Both the position numbers and the translations under genes were made by a program. The notes under the pieces were generated by a model. That model was not told the DNA's origin, did not search any database, and worked only from the letters and a program-made list of their open reading frames with translations. A stretch of 64,000 nucleotides of DNA from Sphingomonas jatrophae. GTDB lineage: Bacteria; Pseudomonadota; Alphaproteobacteria; Sphingomonadales; Sphingomonadaceae. The stretch covers positions 372,001 through 436,000 of the forward strand of contig NZ_FOZG01000001.1 of NCBI RefSeq assembly GCF_900113315.1, written 5' to 3'. Of this stretch, positions 63,491 to 64,000 are shown in pieces (positions within the stretch are counted from its first letter, which is position 1; every line of letters begins with the position of its first letter).

Positions 63491-64000
63491 TCATCCGGGC
63501 ACCGCCGCACCGAGCGCTTCCAGCGCCGGGATCAGCTCGTCGAAATGATCGATCAGCACGGTCGCATCCAGCTCCTCGACCGGCCGGTCCGAAAAGCCGA
63601 AGGTGACCGCGACGCAGGGCAGCCCCGCCGCCTGCGCGGTGAGCGTGTCCGTGATCGAATCGCCGATGAACGCCGCGCGACCGCCGCCCGCCTGAGCGAT
63701 CGCCTTGAACAGGGGCGCGGGATCGGGCTTGCGCACCGGCAGCGTATCGCCGCCGACCAGAGCGGCGAAGCGATCCTGCCAGCCGAGCGCGTCGATCAGC
63801 GTGCGGCTGAGCGATTCGAGCTTGTTGGTGCAGATAGCCAGCTTCACGCCCCGCGTGGCCAGCATATCCAGCGCACGCTCCAGCCCATCGAACGGGCGGG
63901 TGCGGTCGGCGATATGCGCCTCATAATAGTCTAGAAAGATCGGAAAGCCGCGCTCCACCAGCGCCTCGTCGCCGCCGCCCGTCGCCGCCAGCCCCTTGGT
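63491..64000 (-). CDS. gph: HAD-superfamily phosphoglycolate-phosphatase-like protein, C-terminal part
   Basis: Partial: the frame stays open to the right edge, so the N-terminus with the DxDGTL motif lies outside. The visible 169 residues show the cap region (GGGDEALVERGFPIFLDYYE), HAD motif II (LAICTNKLESLSRTLIDALG), the motif III Lys (VRKPDPAPLFKAIAQ) and motif IV (AAFIGDSITDTLTAQAAGLP). It agrees with Gph, which removes 2-phosphoglycolate formed in DNA repair, though other HAD phosphatases cannot be excluded. Upstream of phoR on the same strand. Confidence 0.82.
   Translation of the reverse strand, partial: TKGLAATGGGDEALVERGFPIFLDYYEAHIADRTRPFDGLERALDMLATRGVKLAICTNKLESLSRTLIDALGWQDRFAALVGGDTLPVRKPDPAPLFKAIAQAGGGRAAFIGDSITDTLTAQAAGLPCVAVTFGFSDRPVEELDATVLIDHFDELIPALEALGAAVPG

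Overview
The window is about 64 kb of GC-rich chromosome, almost fully coding, from an alphaproteobacterium that is most probably a sphingomonad (order Sphingomonadales). Pointers to this are the split b/b' ATP synthase stator with the F0 genes apart from the F1 genes, the small families DUF2794 and DUF3297, a 'vgr-related' HExxH protein, TadE/TadG clusters, a PstA with a long extension, and a gene order typical of that group. No rRNA, tRNA, CRISPR array, plasmid or phage module was seen.

Layout. 1-4 kb: the end of pdhB, then a three-gene TadE/TadG surface-appendage operon on the minus strand. 4-13.6 kb: a squalene/phytoene-synthase-like protein, an EF-hand protein, trmFO, a double-VOC protein with an acidic repeat tail, a DUF952 gene overlapping gyrA, yaaA and an exported TPR-like protein. 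13.6-17 kb: a second TadG/TadE pair divergent from a Phd-antitoxin-like/PAS fusion. 17-23.5 kb: rpsF-rpsR-rplI facing away from fabD-fabG-acpP-fabF-mltG. A 441-bp cassette with 28-bp terminal inverted repeats, encoding a GxxExxY (PD-(D/E)XK-fold) protein, sits between fabD and fabG. 23.5-28 kb: argC, an NlpC/P60 hydrolase, a MarR regulator, an M17 aminopeptidase and a PCuAC copper chaperone. 28-31 kb: dnaK-dnaJ behind a close match to the alphaproteobacterial heat-shock promoter. 31.6-38.4 kb: purB, the vgr-related protein, radC and the envelope-lipid genes ydbH-ynbE-ydbL. 38.5-41.2 kb: the F0 ATP synthase operon. 41.6-51.4 kb: uvrC, a polysaccharide deacetylase/acetyltransferase pair, recO, leuB, a decayed GST gene, an MFS transporter, a PAP2 phosphatase, pgsA and moaD-moaE. 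51.4-53.6 kb: oxyR divergent from ahpC-ahpD. 53.7-56.1 kb: DUF3297, cysE, DUF2794 and a membrane protein. 56.2-63.4 kb: a full phosphate regulon in the transcribed order phoR-pstS-pstC-pstA-pstB-phoU-phoB, with three Pho half-sites before pstS and a weaker pair before phoR. The right edge cuts a phosphoglycolate-phosphatase-like gene.

The genes are mainly housekeeping. They fall into coherent groups: fatty-acid synthesis, heat shock, peroxide defence, phosphate uptake, ATP synthesis and envelope lipid transport. The least ordinary items are the inverted-repeat GxxExxY cassette, the Phd-PAS fusion, the VOC protein with ALGL-centred acidic repeats, two small membrane ORFs, and a GST gene carrying two separate lesions.
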